The translations under genes and the position numbers were made by a program. Below the pieces are notes generated by a model. It was not told the DNA's origin. It did no database searches and worked only from the letters and a program-made list of their open reading frames with translations. Positions 57,646 through 64,000 of a stretch of 64,000 nt of DNA are shown here, piece after piece. The stretch is from Microbacterium maritypicum (GTDB lineage Bacteria; Actinomycetota; Actinomycetes; Actinomycetales; Microbacteriaceae). The stretch spans positions 1,984,001-2,048,000 of the forward strand of contig NZ_CP168030.1 in NCBI RefSeq assembly GCF_041529975.1, given 5' to 3'. Each line of letters starts with the position of its first letter. The first letter of the stretch is position 1.

Positions 57646-58455
57646 ATGAGAACGATCTGGAAGGGCGCGCTGACGTTCGGCCTCGTGAACGTGCCGGTCA
57701 AGGTGTACTCCGCGACCGAGGACCACGACGTGCCGCTGCATCAGGTGCACGAGAAGGACGGCGGGCGCATCCGCTACCAGCGCACCTGCGAGGTGTGCGG
57801 TGAGACGGTGGCATACGCCGACATCGACCGCGCCTACGTCGAGGAGGGGCAGACCGTCGTGCTCACCAAGGACGACCTCGCAGCCCTCCCTGCGGAGAAG
57901 AGCCGGGAGATCGACGTGGTCGAGTTCGTCCCGTCCGACCAGGTCGATCTGCTCACGCTCGACAAGCCGTACTACCTCGAGCCCGACTCGAAGTCTCCCA
58001 AGGCGTACGTTCTGCTGCGGAAGACCCTGGAGCAGACCGACCGCACCGCGATCGTGCGGTTCACGCTACGACAGAAGACGAGGCTGGCGGCGCTCCGCGT
58101 GCGGGGCAAGGTGCTCGTGCTGCAGACGCTCCTGTGGGCCGACGAGGTGCGCGAAGCCGAGTTCCCCGCGCTGGACGAGGACGTGCGGATCTCGAAGAAG
58201 GAGCTCGAGCTCTCGGCATCGCTCGTCGACAGCTACTCGGCCGATTTCGATCCCGAGGAGTTCGTGGACGAGTACCAGAAGGAGCTGCGCACCCTCATCG
58301 ATGCGAAGATCGAGGCAGGCGACACGTTCGATGTGGCCGAGACCTTCGGCGAAGCCGAGAAGGCAGCCGAGGGCGGCGAGGTCATCGACTTGATGGAGGC
58401 GCTCCGCGCCAGCGTCGCGCGCACCAAGGAGGAACGCGCCAAGAACGCGGGCTGA
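57646..58455 (+). CDS. ku: Ku protein, non-homologous end joining
   Basis: A protein of 269 aa, the homodimeric DNA-end-binding ring protein. The start MRTIWKGALTFGLVNVPVKVYSAT is characteristic, with the later HQVHEKDGGRIRYQRTCEVCG and LVDSYSADFDPEEFVDEY segments of the bridge and C-terminal arm. The C-terminus is of ordinary length, with a short Lys-rich end. I start at ATG 57646. There is no Shine-Dalgarno; TTCACT 6 nt upstream is a poor -10, so its promoter is less sure than that of ligD. It shares a 58-bp divergent gap with ligD. Confidence 0.95.
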   Translation: MRTIWKGALTFGLVNVPVKVYSATEDHDVPLHQVHEKDGGRIRYQRTCEVCGETVAYADIDRAYVEEGQTVVLTKDDLAALPAEKSREIDVVEFVPSDQVDLLTLDKPYYLEPDSKSPKAYVLLRKTLEQTDRTAIVRFTLRQKTRLAALRVRGKVLVLQTLLWADEVREAEFPALDEDVRISKKELELSASLVDSYSADFDPEEFVDEYQKELRTLIDAKIEAGDTFDVAETFGEAEKAAEGGEVIDLMEALRASVARTKEERAKNAG

Positions 58456-58460
58456 GAGGT

Positions 58461-58482
58461 CGGCGCCGCGGTGACGGCGCCG
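58461..58482. terminator. Terminator hairpin between ku and the DedA gene
   Basis: An 8-bp stem CGGCGCCG / CGGCGCCG with a 6-nt loop, 5 nt after the ku stop and 5 nt before the end of the convergent gene. Confidence 0.6.
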
Positions 58483-58487
58483 GGAAC

Positions 58488-59267
58488 TCAGTGCTTGCCG
58501 TCGCCGTCCAGGTCGGGCGCGCGGTCGAACACGTCGGCGTCCAGGACAAGCTCCTGCGCCTCTTCGGCATCCGTCACGACGTCTTCACCGGCCGCTGCAG
58601 CCTTCTTCGCCTTGTGGCGCTCGGAGAGATAGTGCCAGAGGGTCACGAGCGCGGTGCCGCCGACCGCGGCGAGGAGGATGAGGTCGATGTAGCTCTCGAC
58701 GAACTCGGCGACCGGCGGGATGAACCCGATGAGGTAGCCGAACATCGTGAGCCCGAATCCCCACAGGACCGCACCGATCAGGTTGTAGAGCGTGTACTTG
58801 CGCCACGGCATGTGGCCGACGCCGGCGGCGACGGGAGCGAAGGTCCGCACGATCGGTACGAAGCGCGCGAGGATCACGGTGATGCCGCCGAAGCGCTCGA
58901 AGAAGGCGTTCGTGCGTTCGACGTTCTTCTTACTGAAGAGGCCCGACTCCTTGCGCTCGAACACCGCGGGTCCGCCCTTGTGGCCGATGACGTATCCGAC
59001 CTCTCCGCCGACGAACGCGGCGAGGCCGATGAGGAGGGCGACCCACCAGACGCTGATGCCGAAGACGCCGTGCTCCGAGCCCGCGATCGGGTGCGAGAGA
59101 AGTCCTGCGATCACGAGGAGGGTGTCGCCGGGGAGCAGGAATCCGACGAGCAGACCCGTCTCCGCGAAGACGATGAAGCACACGACGAGCAGTGCCCACG
59201 GCCCGGCGGTCCCGATGATCGTGGCGGGGTCGAGCCAGGGGATGAGAGCGGTCGGCGCGTGCAGCAT
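58488..59267 (-). CDS. DedA-family membrane protein
   Basis: A protein of 259 aa with the SNARE-associated/VTT fold: FAETGLLVGFLLPGDTLL (residues ~35-52), GGEVGYVIGHKGGP, the reentrant-loop motif ARFVPIVRTFAPVAAGVGHMPWRKY (~125-149) with its conserved Arg and Pro, and late helices. DedA proteins move lipids such as undecaprenyl phosphate or phosphatidylethanolamine across the membrane. The C-terminal ~45 residues are acidic and end in DGDGKH. I take ATG 59267; GTG 59279 would add four residues. Longer starts overlap the tRNA gene upstream. Confidence 0.9.
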   Translation of the reverse strand: MLHAPTALIPWLDPATIIGTAGPWALLVVCFIVFAETGLLVGFLLPGDTLLVIAGLLSHPIAGSEHGVFGISVWWVALLIGLAAFVGGEVGYVIGHKGGPAVFERKESGLFSKKNVERTNAFFERFGGITVILARFVPIVRTFAPVAAGVGHMPWRKYTLYNLIGAVLWGFGLTMFGYLIGFIPPVAEFVESYIDLILLAAVGGTALVTLWHYLSERHKAKKAAAAGEDVVTDAEEAQELVLDADVFDRAPDLDGDGKH

Positions 59268-59332
59268 GGTTTCGAGCACTGGGGGAGTCCCGTCGGTCGT
59301 GATTGGTCGGCGGTAGAACAGAGCGATGTCGT

Positions 59333-59352
59333 GGCGGCCTGAGATGGCCGCC
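59333..59352 (-). terminator. Hairpin downstream of tRNA-Leu
   Basis: GGCGGCC / GGCCGCC (59333-59339 with 59346-59352) with a 6-nt loop, 11 nt after the tRNA 3' end on the minus strand. Confidence 0.6.
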
Positions 59353-59363
59353 GTCGTCTCTCG

Positions 59364-59445
59364 TGCGGAAGGTGGGACTTGAACCCACACGCCCTGGGGC
59401 ACAGGAACCTAAATCCTGCGTGTCTGCCAATTCCACCACTCCCGC
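59364..59445 (-). tRNA. tRNA-Leu, anticodon UAG
   Basis: An 82-nt class II tRNA. The acceptor stem pairs GCGGGAG with CTTCCGC (one G-T), and the discriminator base is A73, as leucine tRNAs need. The anticodon arm is CAGGA-TTTAGGT-TCCTG, giving anticodon TAG (reads CUA). The D-loop GGAATTGGCAGAC and T-loop GGGTTCAAGTCCC are canonical. The variable arm is of class II length. The 3' CCA is not encoded, as is normal in actinobacteria. Confidence 0.95.
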
Positions 59446-59456
59446 GCGGTGGAATC

Positions 59457-59462
59457 AGTCTA
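59457..59462 (-). promoter_or_regulatory. tRNA-Leu promoter -10 element
   Basis: TAGACT on the minus strand, 11 nt before the tRNA 5' end, with CAGACA 18 nt further upstream as a possible -35. Confidence 0.55.
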
Positions 59463-59530
59463 CTGACCGCTGAAACCGCGTGTCTGGGGATCAGCCCGCA
59501 GTTCGCCCCCGCCGACCGACGGGCCGCGCC

Positions 59531-59746
59531 TCACGCGTGAGGAGCCGAGGGTGGGATGCCGGGCTCCGACGGGTTCGGCGCGAGAGGTTCTTCGGGGTTG
59601 GGCGCCAGCGGCTCCTGGGGGTTCGGCGCCAGCGGCTCTTGGGGGTTTGGGGCCAGTGGCTCTTCCGGGTTGGGGGCGAGCGGCTCATCGGGGAAGAGCG
59701 GAGAGGGCTCGTCGGGGTTCGACGGGGACGGAGTGGTCTCGGTCAT
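59531..59746 (-). CDS. Small proline-rich repeat protein
   Basis: A protein of 71 aa starting at ATG 59746, 7-8 nt after AAAGGA. Residues 23-62 are five copies of LAPNP(E/Q/S)EP, and the N-terminus has two related units (NPDEPSPLF, PDEPLAPN). It has no signal peptide and no hydrophobic segment, so it should be cytosolic and extended. The 24-bp units differ mostly at third codon positions, while the amino acids are kept, which argues that this strand is the coding one. Family and function are unknown to me. It could be a linker-like or crowding-related protein. Confidence 0.7.
   Translation of the reverse strand: MTETTPSPSNPDEPSPLFPDEPLAPNPEEPLAPNPQEPLAPNPQEPLAPNPEEPLAPNPSEPGIPPSAPHA
59561..59680 (-). 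repeat. Five 24-bp coding tandem repeats
   Basis: Each unit encodes LAPNPxEP. Differences between units are mainly synonymous (for example CTG/CTC and CCG/CCC/CCA). Confidence 0.8.
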
Positions 59747-59923
59747 GTCGGTGTCCTTTCGCTGAAATCACGTCACGCATCGCCGAGTCGAGCAGGGTGC
59801 GGCCACGGTGTCTGCTCCCTTGCGCGACGGCGACGGATGTGGTGAGGGTCGTGCTGAGGCGGCGCTCCCGGCGGTCCCCAAGATGGCTGTGGATAACTTC
59901 GGAGCCGCCCGGCGGATTGTTGC
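59747..59923. other. Divergent intergenic region before the tad locus
   Basis: About 180 bp with no gene. It carries the AAAGGA site of the Pro-rich gene at its left end. TGTGGATAACTTCGG at ~59889 is an AT-richer patch that could be part of the tad promoter. Nothing else could be assigned. Confidence 0.45.
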
Positions 59924-59929
59924 GAGGAT
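59924..59929 (+). promoter_or_regulatory. Weak -10-like element before tadA
   Basis: GAGGAT 6 nt before the GTG start at 59936. It could also be read as a poor ribosome-binding site. Confidence 0.35.
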
Positions 59930-59935
59930 GCCGGG

Positions 59936-61078
59936 GTGAGTCATCCTTCCGCCCTTGTCGCCGAACGTGTGCGGATGCGTCTCCGATCCGAGGGGATCGA
60001 TCCCACCGTCGATCCGGACTCGGCGTGGCGGATCACTCACGCGGAGGTGCGTCGTCATGACGACCGCGCCCTCGCGCGGGGGGAGGCCCTGATCGAGGAC
60101 GAGGCGGCGTGCGTCCGCGAGGTGCTGGCATCCCTTAGCGGATTCGGGGCGCTGCAGCCCCTGCTCGACGATCCCGTGGTCGAGGAGATCTGGCTGAACG
60201 GCTCCGGCCACGTGCACGTGGCTCGCGAGGGCGTAGCGGAACGGACCCGGCTGCGACTCGACGAGATCGCGGTGCGCGATCTCGTCGAACGGATGCTGCA
60301 GTCCACCGGACGACGTGTGGACATCAGTCAGCCGTTCGTTGACGCGTCGCTGCCCGACGGCTCGCGTCTGCACGTGGCCATCGCCGATGTCGTGCGAGGG
60401 TCGTGGGCCGTCAACATCCGCAAGTTCCTGCCGAAGTACCGGTCGCTCGAGGCATTGACACGTCAGGGCATGATGCCCGCCACCGTCGCGGAGACCTTGC
60501 GGGGCGCGATGCACGACGGTCGCAGTGTGATCGTCTCAGGAGCGACGCATGCCGGCAAGACGACCGTGCTCGGGGCGCTGCTGGACTCGTGTGCCGGGTC
60601 GCAGCGCATCGTGACGGTCGAGGAGACCTTCGAGCTGGCCGTCGACGGCCCCGACCTCGTCGCGCTCCAAGGGCGTCAGGCCAGCCTGGAAGGCACAGGC
60701 GAGATCACCCTGCGCCGTCTGGTCAAAGAAGCGCTGCGCATGCGGCCGGATCGGCTGGTGGTCGGTGAGGTGCGCGACGCCGAGGCGCTCGATCTGGTGC
60801 TCGCGCTCAACACCGGCGTCCCCGGTGCCTGCACCGTACACGCGAGCTCCGCCACGGAGGCGCTCGAGAAGCTGAGCATCCTGCCGTTGCTGGCCGGCCG
60901 GAACATCGATCGCGGATTCATCGCTCCTGCGCTCGCGGCGTCGGTCGATCTCGTGGTGCACTGCGTCCGCGACCGTGCCGGGGAACGGCGGGTGCAGGAG
61001 ATCATCGCTCCCACCGGCGACGTCGATGACGGACGCATCCGAACCACCCGGATCTATCAGGCCGAGGTCGCGTCGTGA
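59936..61078 (+). CDS. tadA: Tad pilus ATPase, TadA/CpaF family
   Basis: A protein of 380 aa that drives assembly of Flp-type pili. An N-terminal helical domain with DDPVVEEIWLNGSGHVHV is followed by the secretion-ATPase core: Walker A SGATHAGKTTVLGAL (~200-214), Asp box region VTVEETFEL, Walker B MRPDRLVVGEVRDAEAL, and a His box CTVHASSATEAL. It is shorter than many CpaF proteins because the N-terminal extension is reduced. The stop overlaps tadB by 4 nt. The start is GTG 59936. Confidence 0.93.
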   Translation: MSHPSALVAERVRMRLRSEGIDPTVDPDSAWRITHAEVRRHDDRALARGEALIEDEAACVREVLASLSGFGALQPLLDDPVVEEIWLNGSGHVHVAREGVAERTRLRLDEIAVRDLVERMLQSTGRRVDISQPFVDASLPDGSRLHVAIADVVRGSWAVNIRKFLPKYRSLEALTRQGMMPATVAETLRGAMHDGRSVIVSGATHAGKTTVLGALLDSCAGSQRIVTVEETFELAVDGPDLVALQGRQASLEGTGEITLRRLVKEALRMRPDRLVVGEVRDAEALDLVLALNTGVPGACTVHASSATEALEKLSILPLLAGRNIDRGFIAPALAASVDLVVHCVRDRAGERRVQEIIAPTGDVDDGRIRTTRIYQAEVAS

Positions 61079-61932
61079 CGTTCCTCCTCGGGGCGGTCCT
61101 CGCGGCCGGAGTGCTCCTGTGCGCGTCTCCGTGGCTGTGGCCACCGAGACCGGACGCCGCCCCGACGGCCCCCAAGGCGCGACTGATCCGTTTGAACGCC
61201 GAGGCGGGGTTCGACAGTCTCTCGGCGCGCGCGCTCATCGCCGTGATCATGGCCGCCGGGCTCATCGCCGCCTCCACCGCATGGCTGCTGACCGGACTCC
61301 CCATCCTCGTGCTGCTCGCCGCGTCGGCGGGAGCCTTGACGCCGATCATGTTCCTGCGCGGAAGGCGGCTGCGGCTGCGCCGGCTGCGTCGGCAGCTGTG
61401 GCCCGACGTCTGCGACCTTCTGATCGCGTCGATCCGCGTCGGACTCTCCCTCCCCGATGCCGTGGCGAGCCTGGCCGAGTCCGCGCCCACGATGCTGCGG
61501 CCCGCGTTCGGCGTGTTCGCCAAAGACCTGCAGTCGAGCGGTCGATTCGAGACGAGCCTCGATCGGCTGAAGACGTCGTTGGCGGACCCGATCGGCGATC
61601 GCATCGTCGAGACCCTGCGGATGGCGCGTCAGGTCGGCGGCACCGAGCTGGTCGGGGTGCTCCGCGCGCTCTCCACCTCCGTGCGGGCGGATGCCGCGCT
61701 ACGCGGAGAGGTCGAGGCGCGACAGTCGTGGATTCGTGGCGCAGCCGTCCTCGGCGCGATCGCGCCGTGGGTCATCCTCAGCCTGCTCGTCATGCGGCCG
61801 GAAGGGGCATCGGCGTACGGCACACCGGAAGGCGTGATCGTCATCTGCGTCGGTGCGGGGGTCTCGGTCATCGCCTTCCAGATCATGGTCCGCATCGGGC
61901 GGCTCCCGGAACCTCGGCGGTGGTTCGGGTGA
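61075..61932 (+). CDS. tadB: Tad pilus inner-membrane protein, TadB-like (T2SS F family)
   Basis: A protein of 285 aa with two N-terminal membrane helices (~5-20 and ~55-85), a cytosolic T2SSF domain (LIASIRVGLSLPDAVASLAES, ~119-139), and two C-terminal helices. It would form the membrane platform with TadC. GTG 61075 overlaps the tadA stop by 4 nt; the stop overlaps tadC by 4 nt. Motifs and order are those of reduced actinobacterial tad clusters. Confidence 0.9.
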   Translation: MTFLLGAVLAAGVLLCASPWLWPPRPDAAPTAPKARLIRLNAEAGFDSLSARALIAVIMAAGLIAASTAWLLTGLPILVLLAASAGALTPIMFLRGRRLRLRRLRRQLWPDVCDLLIASIRVGLSLPDAVASLAESAPTMLRPAFGVFAKDLQSSGRFETSLDRLKTSLADPIGDRIVETLRMARQVGGTELVGVLRALSTSVRADAALRGEVEARQSWIRGAAVLGAIAPWVILSLLVMRPEGASAYGTPEGVIVICVGAGVSVIAFQIMVRIGRLPEPRRWFG

Positions 61933-62867
61933 GCGGGTTCTCGGCCCTCGCCTGTGCCGTTCTCGTCGGTGGCGGCTTCGCCGTCGGGGTGCTGAGCATC
62001 CTCGCCGGCCTCCCGCGCTGGCGGGCCGCTTCACTGAGCGTGCGGATCGGCCCCTACGTGCGAGAGGTGGTCCCGGATGAGGACCTCCCACGGGGTGTTC
62101 TCCCGCTCGCGGGCACACTGCCCGCGAACGCCCGAACTCTGTGGGGCGGGCTGCGGGACGTGTTCGAGCGCATACTCGGAGGCGGAGAGGTGCTTCGGCG
62201 GCGGCTCTCCCAGGCCGGTGTTTCGATGGAGCCGGCGACGTTCCGTGGCAGGCAGTTGGGCTGGGCGCTCGCCGGCATCGGGGCCGGCGCCGTCGTTCTG
62301 ATCGTGCTCGCCCTGACCGGACGGCTGTCCGTTCCCACAGGCGTCATGCCGTTGCTGTGCGGCGCCGCCGCCGCGACCGCGTACGATCTGCAGCTGTCGG
62401 CACGGGCCAAGGCGCGCCGCGTGCGTCTCACCGATGAGCTTCCGACGACCCTGGAGTTCCTGGCCCTGTGCCTGTCGGCAGGCGAGGGGTTCCTCGATGC
62501 TCTGCGTCGTGTGGCCGCTGTCGGCTCCGGCGAGCTGACCGGCGAGCTCCGTGGCGTCGTGGTCGCGGTCGGCACCGGGTCGCCGCTCGCCGATGCGCTG
62601 ACCGAGATGGCGAGACGCCTCGACCTGACCGCGCTGTCACGTGCCGTCGACCAGGTGATCGCCGCCCTCGAGCACGGGGCACCGCTCGCCGCCGTGCTGC
62701 ATGCGCAGGCGGGAGACGCACGGGAAGACGCGAAGCGAACGCTCATCGAACAGGCAGGGCGCAAGGAGATCCTGATGCTGCTGCCGCTCGTCTTCCTCAT
62801 CCTCCCGCTGTCGGTGCTGTTCGCCGTCTACCCGGGACTCTTCATCCTCCGACTCGGTATCGGCTGA
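61929..62867 (+). CDS. tadC: Tad pilus inner-membrane protein, TadC-like (T2SS F family)
   Basis: A protein of 312 aa that pairs with TadB. It has an N-terminal helix (~5-25), a helix pair near 110-150, the T2SSF domain (LALCLSAGEGFLDALRRVAAV, ~178-198), and a C-terminal helix EILMLLPLVFLILPLSVLFAVYPG. The start is GTG 61929, overlapping the tadB stop by 4 nt; longer frames upstream shadow tadB. The stop lies within a 13-bp tandem duplication. Confidence 0.88.
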   Translation: MSGFSALACAVLVGGGFAVGVLSILAGLPRWRAASLSVRIGPYVREVVPDEDLPRGVLPLAGTLPANARTLWGGLRDVFERILGGGEVLRRRLSQAGVSMEPATFRGRQLGWALAGIGAGAVVLIVLALTGRLSVPTGVMPLLCGAAAATAYDLQLSARAKARRVRLTDELPTTLEFLALCLSAGEGFLDALRRVAAVGSGELTGELRGVVVAVGTGSPLADALTEMARRLDLTALSRAVDQVIAALEHGAPLAAVLHAQAGDAREDAKRTLIEQAGRKEILMLLPLVFLILPLSVLFAVYPGLFILRLGIG

Positions 62868-62890
62868 TCGGCCATGATGATCGGCCATGA
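62865..62890 (+). repeat. Tandem 13-bp duplication after tadC
   Basis: TGATCGGCCATGA occurs twice in direct succession (62865-62877, 62878-62890). The first copy contains the tadC stop codon, and the second ends at the ribosome-binding site of the next gene. Confidence 0.8.
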
Positions 62891-62900
62891 AAGGACGACC

Positions 62901-63131
62901 ATGTTTGCACCTTCACTGGACACCCGTCACCGACAGGGCACCCGGCGACGCTGGTGGCGCTCTGCAGCGAGCCGCGTCGACGCGTTCGCCCGCGACGAGA
63001 CCGGAGACGTACCCGGCTGGGTGCTCGTCACGCTGATGACCGCCGGATTGGTCGTCTTGATCTGGGCTGTGGCCGGTCCGGCGCTGACCACCCTGTTCGA
63101 GCAGGCGATCCAGCGCGTCTCCGGGCTCTGA
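62901..63131 (+). CDS. Small Flp-pilin-like membrane protein
   Basis: A protein of 76 aa. A basic N-terminus (RHRQGTRRRWWRSAASR) ends in DETGDVPGW, followed by a single hydrophobic helix VLVTLMTAGLVVLIWAVAGPAL and a short tail. The place, size and Glu/Asp-Thr-Gly before the helix suggest the major Flp-type subunit or a DUF4244-like tad protein, but the usual G/AE-Y processing motif is not seen. I choose ATG 62901, 6 nt after AAAGGA; ATG 62874 is a weaker alternative. Confidence 0.75.
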   Translation: MFAPSLDTRHRQGTRRRWWRSAASRVDAFARDETGDVPGWVLVTLMTAGLVVLIWAVAGPALTTLFEQAIQRVSGL

Positions 63132-63132
63132 C

Positions 63133-63534
63133 ATGCGCGTCGCGCGGGCACTGGCCGACGAACGCGGATCCAGCCCTGTCGAGTTCCTCCTGGTCGGCAC
63201 GCTCCTGACCGCACTGACGCTCGGAGTCCTCCAGCTCGCGCTCGCCGTGTACGTGCGCAACGTGGTCCACGACGCGGCCGTGGAGGGCGCGTATCACGCG
63301 GCCCTCGCCGACACGACTCAGGAGGAGGGGATCGAGCGCACCCAGGTGGTCATCACCCGGGCGATCGGTGCGTCGTATGCCGAAGACGTCCGGATCGGCT
63401 CCTCGGGCGCTCGAGGGCAGGAGACCGTCGACGTTCGAGTGCGCTCGACCTTCCCTCTGCTCGGACTGATCGGCGTACCTTTCGCGATGGAGGTGGAGGC
63501 GCATGCACCGGTGGAGGCGTTCGGTGATCGATGA
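63133..63534 (+). CDS. TadE-like minor pseudopilin 1
   Basis: A protein of 133 aa with the TadE pattern: DERGSSPVEFLLVGTLLTALTLGVLQLALAVYVRNVVHDAAVEGA, where Glu of PVEF lies five residues or so after a Gly, followed by one helix and an extracytoplasmic domain. It is a minor pilin of the Tad system. ATG 63133 starts 1 nt after the Flp-like stop. The next gene overlaps its 3' end. Confidence 0.85.
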   Translation: MRVARALADERGSSPVEFLLVGTLLTALTLGVLQLALAVYVRNVVHDAAVEGAYHAALADTTQEEGIERTQVVITRAIGASYAEDVRIGSSGARGQETVDVRVRSTFPLLGLIGVPFAMEVEAHAPVEAFGDR

Positions 63535-63958
63535 CGCCGGTTCCGCGGCGCTCGAGTTCATCACCGTCGGCGTGATCCTCCTGGTGCCGATGATCTACCT
63601 CGTCGTCGCACTCGGAACGATCCAGGAGCAGATTCTCGGAGCGGGGGCGGCCGCTCGCCACATCGCCCGCGCCATCGCGCAGGCTCCCGACGCCGCGTCG
63701 GCCGCGGCACGCGGCGACGTCGTGCTCGCACAGGTGATCGACGAGTACGGGCTCGATGCCGGCGCGGTCGATCTCACACTCTCCTGTCGCCCCACGGGCA
63801 CCGAATGCCCTTCTGCCGGAGCGACGATCATCGTCACCGTCGCCACGCGGGCGCGACTCCCGCTGGTGCCGGAGATCCTCGCCTTGGATCGATCCACCGC
63901 GGTGCCCGTGCAGGCGCAATCCGTGCAGAAGATGTCGAGGCTGTGGGGCTCGGAGTGA
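63503..63958 (+). CDS. TadE-like minor pseudopilin 2
   Basis: A protein of 151 aa (ATG 63503) with DDAGSAALEFITVGVILLVPMIYLVVALGTIQEQILGAGAAAR, again the processing-type Gly/Glu motif and one helix. The extracytoplasmic part carries two cysteines (LSCRPTGTECP) that could form a disulfide. GTG 63524 is an alternative start that would put less overlap on the preceding gene. The stop overlaps the next start by 4 nt. Confidence 0.82.
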   Translation: MHRWRRSVIDDAGSAALEFITVGVILLVPMIYLVVALGTIQEQILGAGAAARHIARAIAQAPDAASAAARGDVVLAQVIDEYGLDAGAVDLTLSCRPTGTECPSAGATIIVTVATRARLPLVPEILALDRSTAVPVQAQSVQKMSRLWGSE

Positions 63959-64000
63959 GCGGCCGCAGTATGCGCGGAGCGCGGGCGGCCGGCATGGGCG
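63955..64000 (+). CDS. Start of a further tad-locus gene (cut by the window edge)
   Basis: GTG 63955 overlaps the preceding stop by 4 nt, and the frame (MSGRSMRGARAAGMG) is open to the end of the window. A basic N-terminus at this position of the cluster is what a TadG-like or TadE-type secreted protein would have. Too little is visible for a firm call. Confidence 0.5.
   Translation, partial: MSGRSMRGARAAGMG

Noticed and set aside
59280..59402. Extended DedA N-terminus
   Set aside because: It would translate the tRNA-Leu gene and its downstream hairpin; a good DedA start exists at 59267 or 59279.
59556..59765. Gly/Ser-rich frame on the plus strand opposite the Pro-rich gene
   Set aside because: No ribosome-binding site, and variation between units is synonymous on the minus strand, not on this one.
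1..64000. Prophage, insertion sequence or integrated element at tRNA-Leu
   Set aside because: No integrase, transposase, terminal inverted repeats or duplicated tRNA 3' end were found; genes on both sides look like core genome.

Overview
The window is a 64 kb chromosomal segment of a high-GC actinobacterium, most likely Microbacterium or another Microbacteriaceae. The evidence is G+C-rich coding sequence with strong third-position GC, an actinobacterial acyl-CoA carboxylase with alpha, beta and epsilon subunits, a DUF3039 zinc-ribbon protein, Ku/LigD end joining, a compact Tad pilus locus, an LpdA-type flavoprotein without the redox disulfide, and many genes whose start codon lies only 6-8 nt after a -10-like hexamer (leaderless-type starts). 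I see no prophage, insertion sequence or CRISPR array. Most of it reads as core genome.

Layout. 1-1865: the end of an SRPBCC-like gene and two tandem DUF4166 paralogues. 1853-3911 (-): xthA and a YihY/BrkB membrane protein. 4056-7551 (-): sdhCDAB, ending in an 18-bp repeat array that runs into a terminator hairpin. 7731-8846: mannose-1-phosphate guanylyltransferase. 9007-18350: a nucleoside uptake and salvage operon (BMP lipoprotein, ABC ATPase, two permeases, cdd, deoA, add) followed by a membrane-anchored polysaccharide deacetylase. 18377-23204: a PfkB kinase, an alpha/beta hydrolase, and a coupled trio of flavin monooxygenase, bile-acid/sodium-type symporter and sugar-epimerase-like reductase. 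23290-30872: a complete mannitol PTS locus (orphan IIB, HPr, EI, mannitol IICB, IIA, mannitol-1-P dehydrogenase) with a divergent MtlR activator. 30881-33650 (-): punA, a PGM2-like phosphosugar mutase and a second, divergent HPr.

33708-45238: LpdA-like flavoprotein, biotin carboxylase/BCCP, Maf, TrmA-family methyltransferase, a response regulator/histidine kinase pair with a third kinase-like membrane protein, a ROK regulator, and the carboxylase epsilon and beta subunits. 45326-47057 (-): an unknown protein and a nucleotidyltransferase. 47305-50645: an ABC exporter whose ATPase carries a ~350-residue histone H1-like Lys/Ala-rich plus acidic N-terminal extension, which is the most unusual feature here. 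50686-55588: DUF3039, pncB, murI, rph, rdgB and a CDF metal exporter. 55611-58455: divergent ligD and ku. 58488-59746: DedA protein, tRNA-Leu(UAG) and a small proline-rich repeat protein. 59936-64000: tadA, tadB, tadC, a Flp-like small protein, two TadE-like pseudopilins and the start of a further Tad gene.

How the genes work together. Imported nucleosides are deaminated (Cdd, Add) and phosphorolysed (DeoA; PunA elsewhere), giving pentose-1-phosphates that the PGM2-like mutase could pass to central metabolism. The mtl locus brings its own general PTS proteins, so mannitol uptake and activator control may be self-contained. The alpha, beta and epsilon carboxylase subunits, although about 7 kb apart, would form one acyl-CoA carboxylase. 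No computation was run: family names come from reading motifs in the translations, and coordinates were counted by hand from the sequence.
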